From an uncultured Bacteroides sp. (lineage in GTDB: Bacteria > Bacteroidota > Bacteroidia > Bacteroidales > Bacteroidaceae), in NCBI RefSeq assembly GCF_959029255.1, contig NZ_CAUFUE010000026.1, positions 7,192 through 71,191 on the forward strand: 64,000 nt of DNA. The letters are read 5' to 3'. Both the position numbers and the translations under genes were made by a program. The notes beneath the pieces are model-generated. The model did no database searches and was not told the origin of the DNA. It was given only the letters and a program-made list of their open reading frames with translations. How positions within the stretch are numbered: position 1 is the stretch's first letter; every line of letters begins with the position of its first letter. This document shows, piece by piece, positions 45,958-54,176 of the stretch.

Positions 45958-47204
45958 AAAACAATGCAATGATACACCGACTGATTTTAATACTGCTGAC
46001 ACTATTCCTGCCGTCTGTTGTGATGCATCATCCGTTGCAGGCGCAAGATGCTCCCGCTAAGGACAGGCAGTATTGGGTAGAAACATTAGTGAAAATAGCT
46101 GATCCGGTAATCAGCAATCTCAGTAAAGACCAATTAAAGAAGAATATTCCGGTAGGACGCTCGTCTTCGGCCATGGCAAGCAGCAGAGAGTTCATCACCC
46201 ACATGGAGTCCGTCGGTCGCACCATTGCGGGCATGGCGCCGTGGTTGGAACTCGGACCCGATAGTACCTGTGAAGGGAAACTGCGTGAAAAGTATATCCG
46301 CATGACATGCCGTGCCCTGGCAAATTCAGTAAACCCGGAAGCGAATGATTATTTTAACAGCACAGCCACTCGTCAAATATTAGTAAACAGTGCCTTCTTG
46401 ATTCAAGGCTTACTGCAAGCCCCCACCCAGTTATGGGGAAATCTGGACACTGTTACCCGTGAAAGATTAATTGAACAATGGAAATCCACCCGTACCATGA
46501 AGCCGGGAAATAATAACTGGTTACTTTTCTCTGCCATGGTGGAGTGTGGATTGAAAGAATTTGCCGGAGAATGGAATTTCCCGGTAGTGGAGAAAGCCTT
46601 GAACTCCCATAAGGAATGGTACAAAGGAGATGGCATTTATGGAGACGGTGCGGACTTCCACCTTGATTATTACAACAGTTATGTCATTCACCCTTTGCTG
46701 TTGCAGGTTTTGAAGGTAGCGGTCAAACAAGAACCTTCTTACCGGCCGTTTCTGGACGAGGAGTGGATACGGTTTATCCGTTATGCGGAAATCCAGGAAC
46801 GTATGATTGCTCCCGACGGCAGCTATCCGGTATTGGGACGTTCTGTCAGTTATCGTTCGGCGGCATTCCAGGTGCTGGGCGCATGCGCATTGTTCCGGCG
46901 GCTCCCCCAATCGCTGAAGCCGGGGCAGGTGCGCGGGGCAATGACTGCCATGCTGAAACGCCTGTTCGAACAGCCGGGAACGTTCGACAAAGACGGTTGG
47001 CTCACAATCGGTGTTTGCGGTGACCAGCCCGAATTGGGCGATACCTATTTATCGACGCCTTGTGTCTATTTGTGCTCATTGGGATTTCTGCCGTTGGGAT
47101 TACCGGCGGATGCATCTTTCTGGAGCGACCCTCCCGAACCCTGGACAAGCGTTAAGGCATTCAGCGGCGAGCAGTTTCCCATTGATAAGTTTATAAAACC
47201 ATAA
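45954..47204 (+). CDS. DUF2264 (GH154-like) putative glucuronidase A
   Basis: 416 residues with signal peptide (RLILILLTLFLPSVV, cleavage near LQAQD). A single DUF2264 domain: RQYWVETLVKIADPVISNL, GMAPWLELGPDST, the KEWYKGDGIYGDGADFHLDY block, YAEIQERMIAPDGSYPVLGR and FWSDPPEPW. These match the C-terminal half of the protein at 35552 and the next gene throughout. An alpha/alpha-barrel uronic-acid hydrolase is likely; some DUF2264 members are, from memory, beta-glucuronidases. It overlaps the sulfatase stop by 4 bp and precedes its paralogue by 9 bp. Confidence 0.88.
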   Translation: MKNNAMIHRLILILLTLFLPSVVMHHPLQAQDAPAKDRQYWVETLVKIADPVISNLSKDQLKKNIPVGRSSSAMASSREFITHMESVGRTIAGMAPWLELGPDSTCEGKLREKYIRMTCRALANSVNPEANDYFNSTATRQILVNSAFLIQGLLQAPTQLWGNLDTVTRERLIEQWKSTRTMKPGNNNWLLFSAMVECGLKEFAGEWNFPVVEKALNSHKEWYKGDGIYGDGADFHLDYYNSYVIHPLLLQVLKVAVKQEPSYRPFLDEEWIRFIRYAEIQERMIAPDGSYPVLGRSVSYRSAAFQVLGACALFRRLPQSLKPGQVRGAMTAMLKRLFEQPGTFDKDGWLTIGVCGDQPELGDTYLSTPCVYLCSLGFLPLGLPADASFWSDPPEPWTSVKAFSGEQFPIDKFIKP

Positions 47205-47213
47205 GATAAAGCT

Positions 47214-48437
47214 ATGAAATACAACATTCTCGTTATTATATTTCTGATGATTAGCCTTTCAGGCCGTTCACAGACTACCTCGGGCACGGAAGACAGGGCC
47301 TATTGGGTCGGTGTATTGTCCCAAATAGCAAATCCCGTGCTGAGTAACATGAGTAAGGGGGAATTGAAGAAGAATATGCCGGTGGAAACGATTTCCGGCG
47401 TACCCAATCCCTCGAATGCGCGTACCACTCACCTGGAAGCTTTGGGACGTTTACTGGTGGGGATGGCTCCCTGGCTGGAACTTGGCCCTGATGGAACTCA
47501 GGAAGGGCAATTGCGGGAGAAGTATATCCGGTTGATGATTGAATCCATCAATCACGGTTTCAATCCGAAGTCGAAAGACTATCTGAACTTTACTGTAACC
47601 CGCCAGCCATTGGTCGATGCCGCATTCTTCTGCCAGGGATTGTTACGTTCTCCGAAACAGATATGGGGCAACTTGTCGGCAAAGGCACAGCGGAATGTTT
47701 TGGACGCTTTGCAACAGATACGCAAGATTAAACCCGTGGAAAGTAACTGGTTACTTTTCTCCGCCATGGTTGAGGCTACATTGCTGGAGCTGACGGGCGA
47801 GTGTGATATGCATGCGATAGATTATGCAATCATGCGCTTTAAGGAATGGTATAAAGGAGATGGTTGGTATGGAGATGGAGTCAATCTGCATATAGATTAT
47901 TACAATAGTTTCGTCATTCACCCGATGCTTCTGGATGTGCTGGAGGTGATGCAAAGGCATGGTAAGGGCGAAGCCGAATTCTATAAGATAGAGAAACAAC
48001 GCTTTTCCAGATATGCGGAGCAACAGGAGAGAATGATTTCCCCGGATGGGGCATATCCTGTTGTCGGCCGTTCCATTGCCTATCGTTTCGGAACGTTCCA
48101 TGTGCTTTCGCAAGCCGCGTTAAACGGAATGCTGCCACCTGCCGTCACCAAGGCGCAAGTTAGGTGCGGATTGACTGCCGTCATCAAGAAACATCTATCC
48201 GTGAAAGGAAACTTTGACGAACATGGATGGCTTACTCTGGGCTTTGCCGGGCATCAGCCACAGATAGCGGAAAGATATATTTCCACAGGCAGCCTTTATT
48301 TATGTTCTGCTGTATTCACTGCACTGGGACTTCCGGCTACCGATGAGTTTTGGACAGCTCCATCTGCCGAATGGACCGGGAAAAAGATTTGGAACGGTAA
48401 TCCGGATGTGAAGCTCGACAAAGCGATTAAATTATAA
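47214..48437 (+). CDS. DUF2264 (GH154-like) putative glucuronidase B
   Basis: 407 residues, signal peptide to about SGRSQT. Same domain as the neighbour: YWVGVLSQIANPVLSNMSKG, GMAPWLELGPDGT, FKEWYKGDGWYGDGVNLHID, YAEQQERMISPDGAYPVVGR. By eye it is closer to the DUF2264 half of the GH88 fusion (MSKGELKKNMPVE versus MSKGELRKNMPVE) than to the adjacent protein, so the three copies are not a simple tandem series. It lies 9 bp after gene A. Different linkage or neighbour specificities are likely. Confidence 0.88.
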   Translation: MKYNILVIIFLMISLSGRSQTTSGTEDRAYWVGVLSQIANPVLSNMSKGELKKNMPVETISGVPNPSNARTTHLEALGRLLVGMAPWLELGPDGTQEGQLREKYIRLMIESINHGFNPKSKDYLNFTVTRQPLVDAAFFCQGLLRSPKQIWGNLSAKAQRNVLDALQQIRKIKPVESNWLLFSAMVEATLLELTGECDMHAIDYAIMRFKEWYKGDGWYGDGVNLHIDYYNSFVIHPMLLDVLEVMQRHGKGEAEFYKIEKQRFSRYAEQQERMISPDGAYPVVGRSIAYRFGTFHVLSQAALNGMLPPAVTKAQVRCGLTAVIKKHLSVKGNFDEHGWLTLGFAGHQPQIAERYISTGSLYLCSAVFTALGLPATDEFWTAPSAEWTGKKIWNGNPDVKLDKAIKL

Positions 48438-48511
48438 ACATTTACTTATGTAAACCAGGAATTGAATTTATTCTTTAGGGTATGGTTTTTAGCTAAATGA
48501 CAAAAGAATTA

Positions 48512-48598
48512 TTTTCAGACATAAGAACAAAAGAACATATTCGCTAAATGATATAATCTGTGTTTTCTTATTTGTTCTTTTGTTCTTATGTCTGAAAA
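48512..48598. repeat. Perfect 26-bp inverted repeat
   Basis: Arms 48512-48537 and 48573-48598 are perfect reverse complements with a 35-nt loop. It lies in the 238-bp gap before the GH105 gene. It may terminate the long transcript before GH105, though no T-run follows directly beyond AAAAAGG, so an mRNA-stabilising or processing role is equally possible. Confidence 0.75.
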
Positions 48599-48675
48599 AG
48601 GATGTTCTGTTTCCTTCATTTCCATTCAACTTCACCCCCTGGTTCACATCGATTATAAATTAACAGTTAGTATAT

Positions 48676-49776
48676 ATGAAGAAGATTTTTACTTTACTTT
48701 TATTATCGATAGGTTGCAGCCTCAGTGCCCAACAACCTTTTTCGGCAAATATGGATAAAACGGACATTATTAAAGTCTGTAATGCAGTGTCTGATTGGCA
48801 GATAACCCATCATGCACAAGTCAAGCATCATCCGCTGGACTGGACAAACGGCGCCCTATATCGTGGAATGACGGAATGGGGAAAAGTCTCCGGGAATGAA
48901 TCTTGTTATGACTTTGTACGTGCCATCGGCGAGAAATATAACTGGAATATGTGGGACCGTGCCTATCATGCCGATGACATCTGCGTAGGTCAGGCATTCA
49001 TTGAGATGTACCGCAAACAGGGAGATAAGCGTATGCTGCAACCCACCATGGAACGTGCATACTACGTGGCTACCCATCCCTCGAAAGCCCCTCTGATGAA
49101 AACCGATGCCGTGGGAACATCGGAACGTTGGTCGTGGTCGGATGCTCTCTTCATGGCGCCTCCCGTTTATGCGGCGTTGTACACCATGACCGGTGACAAA
49201 ACCTATTTAGACTATCTGGATAGCGAATATAAGGAGTGTGTGGATTCCCTCTACGACAAGGAAGAACATCTTTTTTACAGAGACAATAAGCGAATTCCCC
49301 TGCGCGAGAAGAATGGCAGCAAGCAATTCTGGGGAAGAGGCAATGGCTGGGTATTCGCCGGACTTCCGTTGATTATTGATAATTTGCCGTTGGATTGTTC
49401 TTCCCGGAATTACTACATCCGCTTGTTTGTGGATATGGCAGATGCCGTGCGTAAGACGCAATGTAAAGATGGCGACTGGCGCACCAGTCTTCTGGACCCG
49501 GATTCGTACACCATGCCCGAAAATAGTTGTTCCGCATTCATGTGTTACGGCATAGCCTGGGGGCTTCGTAATGGATATTTGCAGAAGCGGGTTTATCAGC
49601 CGGTATTGGAAAAAGGATGGCAATCGCTGGTGAAAGCCGTTCATGCCGATGGCAAGTTAGGATATATACAACCCGTTGGCGCCGCACCCAAAGCGGCAGG
49701 TTATGACGCGACGGATGTATACGGAGTCGGCGCATTCCTCCTGGCAGGGAGCGAACTGTATAAATTACTTCAGTAG
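48676..49776 (+). CDS. GH105 unsaturated uronyl hydrolase
   Basis: 366 residues, signal peptide MKKIFTLLLLSIGCSLSAQ. GH105 features: WTNGALYRGMTEWGK, YHADDICVGQ (Asp100/Asp101), RWSWSDALFMAPPVY (Asp156), GRGNGWVFAGL and DGDWRTSLLDPDSY. The family hydrolyses terminal unsaturated uronic acids, classically from rhamnogalacturonan or after rhamnose-glucuronate lyases. It is the last gene of the locus and, with the GH88 domain, the second enzyme here for unsaturated uronates, although no lyase is encoded in the window. Confidence 0.95.
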   Translation: MKKIFTLLLLSIGCSLSAQQPFSANMDKTDIIKVCNAVSDWQITHHAQVKHHPLDWTNGALYRGMTEWGKVSGNESCYDFVRAIGEKYNWNMWDRAYHADDICVGQAFIEMYRKQGDKRMLQPTMERAYYVATHPSKAPLMKTDAVGTSERWSWSDALFMAPPVYAALYTMTGDKTYLDYLDSEYKECVDSLYDKEEHLFYRDNKRIPLREKNGSKQFWGRGNGWVFAGLPLIIDNLPLDCSSRNYYIRLFVDMADAVRKTQCKDGDWRTSLLDPDSYTMPENSCSAFMCYGIAWGLRNGYLQKRVYQPVLEKGWQSLVKAVHADGKLGYIQPVGAAPKAAGYDATDVYGVGAFLLAGSELYKLLQ

Positions 49777-49791
49777 GCTACCCCGCGATGG

Positions 49792-49841
49792 TAGGGGCGT
49801 GAGACCCGGAAGGACGAATGAAACCGGGTATCACGCCCCTA
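49792..49841. terminator. Bidirectional terminator between convergent genes
   Basis: TAGGGGCGTGA.ACCCGG (49792-49809) pairs with CCGGGT.TCACGCCCCTA (49824-49841) around a 14-nt loop, followed by TTTTATT. It separates GH105 from the convergent EEP gene, whose stop codon overlaps the right arm. Confidence 0.8.
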
Positions 49842-50870
49842 TTTTATTCCGAAAGTTACAAGCAACCCTTTGTGGTCGGTAGGCCAAACTCCTTTGGGCA
49901 ATAGGAACTTATCCTTGGACTTCTCCATTACCCGCTGGCTTTTAGCGATACTTCCCTGTGGACCGAAAATCACGGCTTTTTTCAGCCGGATGGCAGGGTG
50001 GGGATAGTAGAACACGTAGTCTATCCGGTCGCGTTCGTCCGACTTGGGTGTCCAGGTCAGCTTCTCGACCGGAATCAGCGGGTTGTCTGCCGGGAAAGTA
50101 AATCCGGGATAATTCAATACGTCCGGATACAGTGTGCGGTATGTATCGATGAATCCGTTGTTATCCAGCATCAGGGGGACAGTCCAGGGGATAATCAGCC
50201 CGTTGTGGTCATACAAATCCTTTGTTTCGCGTATCCAGTCCAGGTGGGAAGGCTCATTGAAATCTCCCCCCAGGATGACGATGGTACCTTCTTCAATATC
50301 TTTACGGGCAGCGGCGATGAAGTCTCTGATAGCGTCATCGCGCAGTGAAGCATCATTCACTTCCAAAACCTCGCGAACGGTTTGCGGGATGGGAATTTCT
50401 TTCCAGGTAGAACCGTCGTAGCCCCTTACATTATAATATGCATCGTTCAGATAGTCCAGATGCGCCGTGTAGACAGCTATCTTATGCCCGTTTATGGTAC
50501 TTGTCATCTTGTAAATGCTTCCGTGGTCGTTCTTCTCGGGATACACGGTCAGGGAATCGGTGATGGGATGGCGGCTCAGCAGACCGCTGTCGTAACTATA
50601 AAAAGAGTAATAAGTTTCCCCCTTGGACTTCAACGATTGTACAATGCGGTCGCAAAAGCGGGTGTTGTGGTAATTCCTCACCTCACTGAAAGTTACAAAG
50701 TCCGGTTTCAGGCGTACAATCTCCTCCACGATGGCGTCATATCCTCCGGGCACTTGCGTCCCCTCTTGCCAGATGTTCCATTGCAGGACGGTAAATTCCT
50801 TCTTCTCCTGACTTCTTCCGAGGGTAGCTGCCAGCAAAAGCAGGCATACTGCGAATAATCTTCTTATCAT
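49839..50870 (-). CDS. Secreted endonuclease/exonuclease/phosphatase (EEP) family protein
   Basis: 343 residues, signal peptide to about LGRSQ. EEP motifs: TVLQWNIWQEGT, FVTFSEVRN, VYTAHLDY, ILGGDFNEPSH, DYVFYYP and WPTDHKGLLVTF at the C-terminus, with the Asp, Asn, Glu and His residues of the DNase I-like metal centre. Family members cleave phosphodiesters in nucleic acids, inositol phosphates or lipids. The signal peptide puts it in the periplasm or outside. It is convergent with the PUL and not obviously part of it. Confidence 0.88.
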   Translation of the reverse strand: MIRRLFAVCLLLLAATLGRSQEKKEFTVLQWNIWQEGTQVPGGYDAIVEEIVRLKPDFVTFSEVRNYHNTRFCDRIVQSLKSKGETYYSFYSYDSGLLSRHPITDSLTVYPEKNDHGSIYKMTSTINGHKIAVYTAHLDYLNDAYYNVRGYDGSTWKEIPIPQTVREVLEVNDASLRDDAIRDFIAAARKDIEEGTIVILGGDFNEPSHLDWIRETKDLYDHNGLIIPWTVPLMLDNNGFIDTYRTLYPDVLNYPGFTFPADNPLIPVEKLTWTPKSDERDRIDYVFYYPHPAIRLKKAVIFGPQGSIAKSQRVMEKSKDKFLLPKGVWPTDHKGLLVTFGIK

Positions 50871-50926
50871 GATAAGTATTCGGTTATAAATTATAATTAG
50901 TTTATACTATTTGTATCATTCGTACT

Positions 50927-51014
50927 TATCTGTCATGCTGAGCGTAGTCGAAGCATCTACTCTCTGTGAATATATGGGGATGAGATGCTTCGACTACGCT
51001 CAGCATGACAGATA
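50927..51014. repeat. Perfect 32-bp inverted repeat with TGCTTCGACTACGCTCAGC core
   Basis: Arms 50927-50958 and 50983-51014 are perfect reverse complements with a 24-nt loop. The arm includes GCTGAGCGTAGTCGAAGCA, a sequence type I recall as a dispersed intergenic repeat in many bacterial genomes. It lies between the divergent EEP and metK genes, upstream of the metK promoter. Confidence 0.85.
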
Positions 51015-51121
51015 GTATAAGTTATTTCTTGTTCATCACTTATTTAGAACTAGATTTCTGCAAAGATAATAAATCTGTGTTAATCTCTCTTGTCAGTGAT
51101 ACATATAAAGAAAAAACTCTC

Positions 51122-51129
51122 TATCTTTG
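51122..51129 (+). promoter_or_regulatory. metK promoter -7 box
   Basis: TATCTTTG is a perfect match to the Bacteroides -7 consensus TAnnTTTG. It lies about 16 bp before the SAM-II-like element, so the riboswitch would sit at the very 5' end of the transcript. No good -33 element was seen at the expected spacing. Confidence 0.7.
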
Positions 51130-51144
51130 CACCCGAAAACGAAA

Positions 51145-51192
51145 TGTGGAAAGATTTGAGTAGCTTGCAACCACAGAAAAAAATGCTAAAAC
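51145..51192 (+). ncRNA. SAM-II-like riboswitch in the metK leader
   Basis: Stem P1 is TGTGG (51145-51149) with CCACA (51171-51175). The loop contains GATTTGA and GCTTGCAA, and the 3' side has AAAATGCTAAAA; TAGC (51161-51164) can pair with GCTA (51185-51188) as the pseudoknot P2. These conserved strings match the SAM-II (metA) riboswitch as I recall it. It lies ahead of the SAM synthetase gene, which makes feedback control by SAM natural. The metK ATG is about 100 nt downstream, so control is probably not by direct masking of the start; a stem CGATGCT/AGCATCG at 51207-51223 lies between. Confidence 0.78.
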
Positions 51193-51295
51193 ACATCCTT
51201 TTCTGACGATGCTCCGAGCATCGGGATATGCATGTCTACTCACCACCAGATCCCCGCTTTTCATTCTTTAATTATTCATTCTTTAATTTAGAAGT

Positions 51296-52588
51296 ATGGG
51301 ATATTTATTCACATCCGAATCGGTGTCAGAAGGACACCCCGACAAAGTGGCCGATCAAATATCGGACGCTGTGCTTGACAAACTGTTGGCTTACGACCCC
51401 AGTTCGAAAGTAGCTTGCGAAACTCTGGTTACTACCGGACAGGTGGTGCTGGCTGGAGAAGTGAAAACCAAAGCGTACGTAGACCTCCAACTCATCGCAC
51501 GCGAAGTAATTCAGAAAATCGGCTATACCAAAGGCGAGTATATGTTCGAGAGCAATTCGTGCGGCGTGCTTTCCGCCATCCACGAACAGAGTCCCGACAT
51601 CAACCGTGGTGTAGAGCGTCAAGACCCTATGGAACAGGGGGCCGGAGACCAGGGCATGATGTTCGGCTACGCTACGAATGAAACGGAAAACTACATGCCG
51701 CTCTCCCTCGACCTTGCCCACCGCATCTTGCAGGTGCTGGCCGACATCCGTCGCGAAGGCAAGCAAATGACTTATCTTCGTCCTGACGCGAAGAGCCAGG
51801 TAACCATCGAATATGATGACAACGGCATGCCCGTCCGCATCGATACCATCGTGGTTTCTACCCAGCACGATGATTTCGTCCGGCCTGCCGACGACAGCGA
51901 AGCCGCGCAGCTGAAGGCTGACGAGGAAATGCTTGCCATCATCCGCAAGGATGTAATCGAAATTCTGATGCCGCGCGTCATTGCTTCCATCCATGCCGAA
52001 AAGGTATTGGCTCTGTTCAACGACCACATCAAATATCACGTAAACCCTACCGGCAAATTTGTAATCGGTGGCCCTCACGGAGATACCGGACTGACCGGAC
52101 GTAAGATTATCGTAGATACTTATGGTGGCAAGGGTGCCCACGGTGGTGGCGCTTTCTCAGGAAAAGACCCCTCGAAAGTAGACCGCTCCGCTGCATACGC
52201 CGCCCGTCACATTGCCAAGAACCTGGTAGCCGCCGGTGTGGCAGACGAAATGCTGGTACAAGTGTCATACGCCATCGGCGTGGCACGTCCCATCAATATT
52301 TTCGTAGATACCTACGGCCGCAGCCATGTCAACATGAGTGACGGTGAAATCGCCAAGAAGATTGACGAGCTGTTCGACCTTCGTCCGAAGGCCATCGAAG
52401 ACCGCTTGAAGCTCCGTAACCCTATTTATCAGGAAACTGCCGCTTACGGACACATGGGACGTGAACCGCAGACCGTCGTCAAGCATTTCAAGTCACGCTA
52501 TGAAGGCGACAAGGAGATAGAGGTTGAACTCTTTACTTGGGAGAAACTGGATTACGTTGATAAAGTGAAAGCCGCATTCGGCCTCTGA
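51296..52588 (+). CDS. metK: S-adenosylmethionine synthetase
   Basis: 430 residues. Motifs: FTSESVSEGHPDKVADQIS, GAGDQGMMFGYATNET, GGPHGDTGLTGRKIIVDTYG and GGKGAHGGGAFSGKDPSKVD. The enzyme makes SAM from methionine and ATP. Start ATG at 51296 is preceded by AT-rich sequence typical of the genus. The leader carries a SAM-II-like riboswitch. The gene is GC-richer than the peptide locus and looks like core genome. Confidence 0.98.
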   Translation: MGYLFTSESVSEGHPDKVADQISDAVLDKLLAYDPSSKVACETLVTTGQVVLAGEVKTKAYVDLQLIAREVIQKIGYTKGEYMFESNSCGVLSAIHEQSPDINRGVERQDPMEQGAGDQGMMFGYATNETENYMPLSLDLAHRILQVLADIRREGKQMTYLRPDAKSQVTIEYDDNGMPVRIDTIVVSTQHDDFVRPADDSEAAQLKADEEMLAIIRKDVIEILMPRVIASIHAEKVLALFNDHIKYHVNPTGKFVIGGPHGDTGLTGRKIIVDTYGGKGAHGGGAFSGKDPSKVDRSAAYAARHIAKNLVAAGVADEMLVQVSYAIGVARPINIFVDTYGRSHVNMSDGEIAKKIDELFDLRPKAIEDRLKLRNPIYQETAAYGHMGREPQTVVKHFKSRYEGDKEIEVELFTWEKLDYVDKVKAAFGL

Positions 52589-52603
52589 TAATTGCCTATT
52601 ATC

Positions 52604-52669
52604 AGTTGTCAATAGTCAATTGTCAATAGTAAATTGTCAATAGTAAATTGTCAATAGTAAATTGTCAAT
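52604..52669. repeat. 14-bp direct repeats after metK
   Basis: About four units of ATTGTCAATAGTAA run in tandem just after the metK stop, with small changes in the first unit. They lie before the terminator hairpin. No function is apparent; copy number may vary between strains. Confidence 0.75.
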
Positions 52670-52717
52670 TCTCCATTAAAACAGTAATCAGCATAGCTTT
52701 ACAAGCTATTTATATAG

Positions 52718-52772
52718 AAAGCTGCCTTTCCACGCACCGTAATCTCGGTGTTGTGAGAAGGCAGCTTCTTTT
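52718..52772 (+). terminator. metK terminator
   Basis: AAGCTGCCTT (52719-52728) pairs with AAGGCAGCTT (52758-52767), with further pairing inside (CACCG with CGGTG), followed by CTTTTT. A Rho-independent terminator for metK. Confidence 0.8.
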
Positions 52773-52800
52773 TAGGGCTTATTCAATAAATGCGAAATGA

Positions 52801-52925
52801 TAATTTAATGAAGAATGAAGAATTTAATGAAGAATGAAGAATTAAGAATGAAGAATTACCTAGCGGCATGCTTGCATAGCGCAGCCAAATTCTTCATTCT
52901 TCATTCTTCATTCTTCATTAAATTC
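52801..52925. repeat. Inverted GAAGAAT-repeat hairpin
   Basis: A left arm of GAAGAAT/GAATTTAAT units (52801-52857) faces a right arm of ATTCTTC units (52888-52925). The loop carries GGCATGCTTGC. The right arm runs into the end of the minus-strand repressor gene, so it may serve as its terminator. Confidence 0.65.
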
Positions 52926-52930
52926 CTCAT

Positions 52931-53653
52931 TTACATCATCATATTCTTCCTAATCGAGAACTTCACAATCGCCATCGCATTGATAGCCGCCAGCGGCACA
53001 TCCATCGGCTCATGGTGTGGATTGTAGCTCACCAGCTTCAGGCACCCTTCCTTGTCCGAACGGTTCACATACTTCACCGCCAGGTACTCGTCGCCGTCTA
53101 TGACGAACGATACCAGGTACATTTCCCCGTAGATGACGTGGTTGAAACTGTTTATCTCCTTGAAGCCCACGATGTCTCCCGACTTCAGGATGGGATACAT
53201 GCTGTCCCCGCTGATGTAGAGCGCGCCGTCGCACACGGGGATGCTCGGTATCTGTATCCTGCCCACCACATACTGCCGTTTGTCCGCCAGCAGGGTTTTC
53301 AGGTTGGCGGCGGCGGTGATGTCGTAGAGCGCCACGCTGCGGTCGTCCACCACGTCCGGCGTTTTAGGGTTGTGGAGTATCTCCACCTCTCCCTGCGCCC
53401 ACTCGCAGTCGCACTGCTTCTGCTTGTGCGCCGGACTTCCCTTGCCCGTGAGCAGCCAGTTGTAGTCCACCTCCTTCAAGCTCTCCAGCAGCAGCGGGAA
53501 GTCGATGCTGTTACGCGCAATCCAGTTACTCAGCGTTGAACGGGACACTCCCAGATAGGAAGCCAGGGCGGCGTCAGTCTTCAGGTTGAGCACCCTCTTG
53601 GCGCGCCCCACGATATCCGACACATTGAATAATAAATCACTTTTCTTTTCCAT
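52931..53653 (-). CDS. CI-like/S24 family transcriptional regulator
   Basis: 240 residues from the ATG at 53653. The N-terminal HTH (about 8-65) has TDAALASYLGVSRSTLSNWI and resembles phage CI repressors. The C-terminal S24 peptidase-like domain has the Ser in YISGDSMYPIL and the Lys in DEYLAVKYVN, so RecA-stimulated self-cleavage is plausible. Two direct TGTAATA repeats at 53666-53672 and 53678-53684 just upstream may be its operator. It is divergent from the zinc-ribbon/DUF4373 genes and probably controls them. Confidence 0.88.
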   Translation of the reverse strand: MEKKSDLLFNVSDIVGRAKRVLNLKTDAALASYLGVSRSTLSNWIARNSIDFPLLLESLKEVDYNWLLTGKGSPAHKQKQCDCEWAQGEVEILHNPKTPDVVDDRSVALYDITAAANLKTLLADKRQYVVGRIQIPSIPVCDGALYISGDSMYPILKSGDIVGFKEINSFNHVIYGEMYLVSFVIDGDEYLAVKYVNRSDKEGCLKLVSYNPHHEPMDVPLAAINAMAIVKFSIRKNMMM

Positions 53654-53718
53654 AAACACAAGTTGTGTAATATTTGATGTAATACTGATTGTTCACTGCC
53701 GTATGGGTTTTGAATCAA

Positions 53719-53850
53719 TTGACAAGGGAACAAGTTGACAAGTTAACAAGTTGACAAGTTAACGAGTTAACAAGTTGACAAGGGGACAAGTTGACAAGTT
53801 AACGAGGGCTGCGCAACCAGAGCCAACGCGCAGCTCCTTGTCAACTTGTT
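53719..53850. repeat. 'gttgacaagttaac' repeat array
   Basis: Tandem 10-bp units (GTTGACAAGT, GTTAACAAGT, GTTAACGAGT) run to about 53808, then after GGCTGCGCAACCAGAGCC a short return arm CTCCTTGTCAACTTGTTCCC. The same element type occupies the truB-queA spacer at 17127-17251, 36 kb away. Confidence 0.75.
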
Positions 53851-53892
53851 CCCTTCAATTCCGAACTTTTTTTAAAAAAAACGGCAATTTGA

Positions 53893-53925
53893 TTTGTTTT
53901 CTATTTGAAAACCTGTTTATCTTTG
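53893..53925 (+). promoter_or_regulatory. Promoter of the zinc-ribbon/DUF4373 transcript
   Basis: A TTTG -33 element at 53893-53896 and a perfect -7 box TATCTTTG at 53918-53925 are separated by 21 bp, the expected Bacteroides spacing. The transcript would begin near 53932, giving a leader of about 245 nt that contains the 22-bp tandem repeats. Confidence 0.7.
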
Positions 53926-53988
53926 CCGTGACAAACGTACGTAAATTGTTTCTAAAATACAAATTATTAAAGCTAAGAATTATGAAGT

Positions 53989-54120
53989 GAGGGAGATATA
54001 GATGCGACGCGAGGGAACTATAGATGTATCATGAGGGAACTATATACCTGTCACGAGGGGCATATAGATGCATCACGAGGGAACTATAGATGCCACAAGT
54101 GGGGATATATAGCCCCCCGC
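53989..54120. repeat. Six imperfect 22-bp tandem repeats in the leader
   Basis: Units start at 53989, 54011, 54033, 54055, 54077 and 54099, each like GAGGGAACTATAGATGCATC, with an exact 22-bp period. They lie between the promoter at 53893 and the ATG at 54177. Iteron-like binding sites, or an RNA-level control element, are the two readings I can offer. Confidence 0.8.
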
Positions 54121-54176
54121 AGCGGGACTACAGCCGCCTTACTTCACCAAAAACAAATTTGAAAAACATACATATC

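Noticed and set aside
53989..54120. CRISPR array
   Set aside because: The 22-bp units are directly adjacent with no spacers, and no cas genes are present.
54090..54176. N-terminal extension of the zinc-ribbon protein
   Set aside because: It would be translated from inside the tandem repeats; ATG at 54177 fits better.
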